Assembly (NCBI RefSeq): GCF_026151395.1
Contig: NZ_JAMQPV010000008.1
Span: forward strand, 1-7,089
Length of the DNA: 7,089 nucleotides
Direction of reading: 5' to 3'
From: Leptospira limi
GTDB lineage: Bacteria > Spirochaetota > Leptospiria > Leptospirales > Leptospiraceae
The notes below the pieces were generated by a model. The model was given only the letters and a program-made list of their open reading frames with translations. It did no database searches and had not been told where the DNA came from. The stretch's first letter is position 1, and each line of letters opens with the position of its first letter. This document shows positions 5,868 to 7,089 of the stretch, in pieces. The translations under genes were made by a program, and so were the position numbers.

Positions 5868-6499
5868 TCACTCTGATAAAAGCTTTAGATTTCGAAAAGG
5901 ACGTACTTGATAAAAAAAATGATAAATCAAGAATTTATAATTTCCTTCTTCTTTCGACTTTTGATTTAGAAAGTTTTGAATATTATTTAGGAAAAGAAAA
6001 AACCGAAATTACCACTTCCAGTTATTCAAAATATCTGAATCGATTTATAGTAAATAAAAAAGAGGTTTCTCAGCTTATACACTTTGTGAACAAATCTGAA
6101 CTACCAAAATTTTTGAATAAAATGGATGATTTTAGAAACTGGCTTTTCACCAATTACAATCTAATTCTAAAAAAATATGAAGAGAATATTCTATCAGATT
6201 ATAAATTGCGAAATTTATTTAAAGAGGAATTTCAAGATGAAATATCCTATGACTTAAAATTATTTATTGCAAAAAACACCAAGCTTGGATTTAAAGAATT
6301 TAGCTTATTCAATCTCGACGTTAAAGAAGATCATACAAAATTAATCATAAATATTGGAATCGCTGATCTCGACATAATCAAAATTTTAAATAACGACCTC
6401 AATCTAAAAAAAATAATAAAAAAAGCATTTAAAAAAATCTATAAAGTAGAAATAGAATTTGAATTTGATTATTTCTTTAACGAAGAAATTCCATTCTAA
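5852..6499 (+). CDS. PD-(D/E)XK nuclease-like protein, C-terminal part (frameshifted)
   Basis: This is the continuation of the cassette 7 gene in the -1 frame, 215 codons from the slip site to TAA 6497-6499. The frame is open back to 5828. It begins IYDSIITLIKALDFEKDVLD, continues RIYNFLLLSTFDLESFEYYL and then FIVNKKEVSQLIHFVNKSEL. That order (a FLL-type strand segment, then FIV followed by a helix) is how the C-terminal halves of this nuclease-like family run, so it is not an independent gene. A separate start at GTG 6086 would cut the domain in half and has no ribosome site. The last part is Lys/Ile-rich and predicted to mix helices and strands. If no frameshifting occurs, the gene is a pseudogene. 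Confidence 0.6.
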   Translation: MYDSIITLIKALDFEKDVLDKKNDKSRIYNFLLLSTFDLESFEYYLGKEKTEITTSSYSKYLNRFIVNKKEVSQLIHFVNKSELPKFLNKMDDFRNWLFTNYNLILKKYEENILSDYKLRNLFKEEFQDEISYDLKLFIAKNTKLGFKEFSLFNLDVKEDHTKLIINIGIADLDIIKILNNDLNLKKIIKKAFKKIYKVEIEFEFDYFFNEEIPF

Positions 6500-6512
6500 A
6501 TTCAATTACTGC

Positions 6513-6674
6513 GCATAACAGCGACTTACCGCTTCGCATCGGCACAAGGCCTCGCTCGACCTGCGGCAAATTCCCTTTCTGGCATTCGCCTTGCTTACGC
6601 AAGCTACATGCCAGTCCCTAACGTCCCGTTGGGACTCAGGGTCAGGGAACTTCGATAAGTCTAGTTCGTTAATT
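6513..6674 (+). repeat. attC site of cassette 7 (attC7)
   Basis: R'' GCATAAC (6513-6519), R' GTTAATT (6668-6674). L'' ACTTACCG (6524-6531) faces L' CGATAAGT (6653-6660): C against A on top, G against T on the bottom strand. Central stem TTCCCT (6571-6576)/AGGGAA (6644-6649); arm CTGGCAT (6579-6585)/ATGCCAG (6608-6614) with CTTGC-TTAC-GCAAG; second hairpin GTCCC-GTT-GGGAC (6623-6635) inside CCCT/AGGG. Confidence 0.92.
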
Positions 6675-7034
6675 GCAATTAGTTGATCTACAGAAGAAAA
6701 CGCGAAAATTTTTTAAGAGGGTGTTGTCGATTAACGCTTTGGAAGAGAACAATTTAAACTGATAGCTCCACGAATGTCTTGTTTGGAATTTACGTTTTTA
6801 AGATTTAAGAGAAAAATTTGCGCTCGCTTTTGTTGACCTTTCGACATAAATCTTTAATTATACTAACTAACTGCAATTAACATACGCTAACCACTGCGCT
6901 TCGGGACTTTTGCCCTCGCTTGGCCTTCGGCACATTATCCTCCGGCACACTTCTTGCTTCTTGACGCAAGAAGACGTGCCGACGCTAACGCCCCTAAGGG
7001 GCTCAGCTACGGACAACGTTGGTTAGCTTGTTCG
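6669..7034 (+). mobile_element. ORF-less gene cassette, copy 2
   Basis: This 366-bp complete cassette without an ORF is homologous to 1079-1443. Its body shows scattered substitutions and small indels relative to copy 1, but the start, the GAGGGTGTTGTCGATT block, TTTAAGATTTAA, and the promoter-like block at about 6814-6854 are unchanged. It carries its own attC8. It sits directly before a third copy, so its outward promoter, if active, would read first into another ORF-less cassette. Confidence 0.82.
6833..6861 (+). promoter_or_regulatory. Candidate outward promoter of ORF-less cassette 8
   Basis: TTGACC (6833-6838) with the same 17-nt spacer as copy 1. The -10 is weaker: AATTAT at 6856-6861, or TATACT at 6859-6864 with a 20-nt spacer. 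The -35 and spacer are conserved, but activity is less certain than in copy 1. Confidence 0.35.
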
Positions 7035-7040
7035 TTAATT
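6875..7040 (+). repeat. attC site of cassette 8 (attC8)
   Basis: R'' AATTAAC (6875-6881), R' GTTAATT (7034-7040), fully complementary because cassette 9 is another copy of the same cassette. L boxes GCTAACCA/TGGTTAGC. The central stem TTATCC/GGACAA has one A-C mismatch on top (T-G on the bottom). Arm CGGCAC/GTGCCG with an 8-bp tip CTTCTTGC/GCAAGAAG; second hairpin GCCCC-TAA-GGGGC. It is the most diverged site of the set. Confidence 0.9.
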
Positions 7041-7089
7041 GCAATTAGTTGATCCTTAGAAAATAACGCGCAAATTTTTTTCATGAGGG
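7035..7089 (+). mobile_element. ORF-less gene cassette, copy 3 (cut by window end)
   Basis: The last 55 bases match the start of copy 1 (1079-1133) with a single difference, A to C at the twentieth base, and are less like copy 2. The rest, including promoter region and attC, lies beyond the window. Confidence 0.8.

Larger units (their letters stand above)
1..7089 (+). mobile_element. Integron gene-cassette array (segment)
   Basis: Nine related 162-166 bp GC-rich palindromic repeats occur at intervals of about 0.35-1.3 kb, and every gene lies between two of them on the + strand with a repeat at its 3' end. This is the arrangement of integron cassettes. Junctions fall at 119/120, 1078/1079, 1443/1444, 2575/2576, 3568/3569, 4476/4477, 5344/5345, 6668/6669 and 7034/7035, each between G and TT of an R' box. 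The first bases of each cassette are complementary to the bases around its own R'' box, which confirms the boundaries independently of the genes. Highly similar attC sites within one array are typical of sedentary chromosomal integrons. No integrase gene or attI site lies in the window, so this may be an interior piece or an integrase-less cluster. Confidence 0.92.

Noticed and set aside
6086..6499. Independent gene starting at GTG 6086
   Set aside because: The frame is open far upstream to 5828 and continues the nuclease-like protein; GTG 6086 has no ribosome site and cuts a domain.
1..7089. CRISPR array
   Set aside because: The repeats are far too long and variable, and the intervals contain whole genes of differing length.
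1..7089. Insertion sequence or transposon repeats
   Set aside because: No transposase, no terminal inverted repeats with target duplications; the attC model explains every repeat boundary.
1..7089. tRNA or rRNA genes
   Set aside because: The GC-rich hairpins are all parts of attC sites; no cloverleaf with a T-loop GTTCRA pattern in the right place was found.

Overview
The window is a stretch of integron gene-cassette array. Eight complete repeats of 162-166 bp and one cut by the left edge divide it into short units. Each unit holds one gene or one toxin-antitoxin pair, all on the + strand, or no gene at all. The repeats have attC architecture: an RYYYAAC-like R'' box, an L'' box, a long GC-rich palindromic core, an L' box and GTTRRRY-like R' box. 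The cassette boundary falls after the G of GTT. Each cassette's first bases are the reverse complement of its own R'' region, as expected of a former circle. No integrase gene is present, so the sequence cannot show whether this is part of a full integron or an integrase-less attC cluster.

Layout: attC0 (1-125, partial); cassette 1 (120-1078), TIR-domain protein; cassette 2 (1079-1443), no ORF, outward promoter candidate; cassette 3 (1444-2575), predicted outer-membrane beta-barrel protein; cassette 4 (2576-3568), HigBA-like toxin-antitoxin pair with its own promoter; cassette 5 (3569-4476), lipoprotein; cassette 6 (4477-5344), second lipoprotein distantly homologous to the first; cassette 7 (5345-6668), PD-(D/E)XK-like nuclease split by a -1 frameshift at a run of seven A; cassette 8 (6669-7034), second ORF-less cassette; cassette 9 (7035 to window end), start of a third copy of it.

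Organism: the genes are very AT-rich and Lys/Asn/Ile-rich, TTG and GTG starts occur, and the lipoproteins have relaxed lipoboxes ending G-C and N-C. This suits a spirochaete such as Leptospiraceae, but it is inference from style, not a marker gene. The attC sites are clearly more GC-rich than the genes.

The genes do not form one pathway. They are a mixed accessory pool: candidate defence proteins (TIR, nuclease), a stabilising toxin-antitoxin module, and cell-envelope proteins. Most coding cassettes show no promoter of their own. The repeated ORF-less cassettes have a conserved promoter-like element aimed at the next cassette, so they may be movable promoters. The strongest new structural signal is at the cassette ends. 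They are complementary for about 16-18 nt, well beyond the 7-nt R boxes. In all eight complete cassettes the tenth position breaks the pairing in the same way: A opposite C on the top strand, hence a T-G wobble on the bottom strand, the strand integron integrases recombine.
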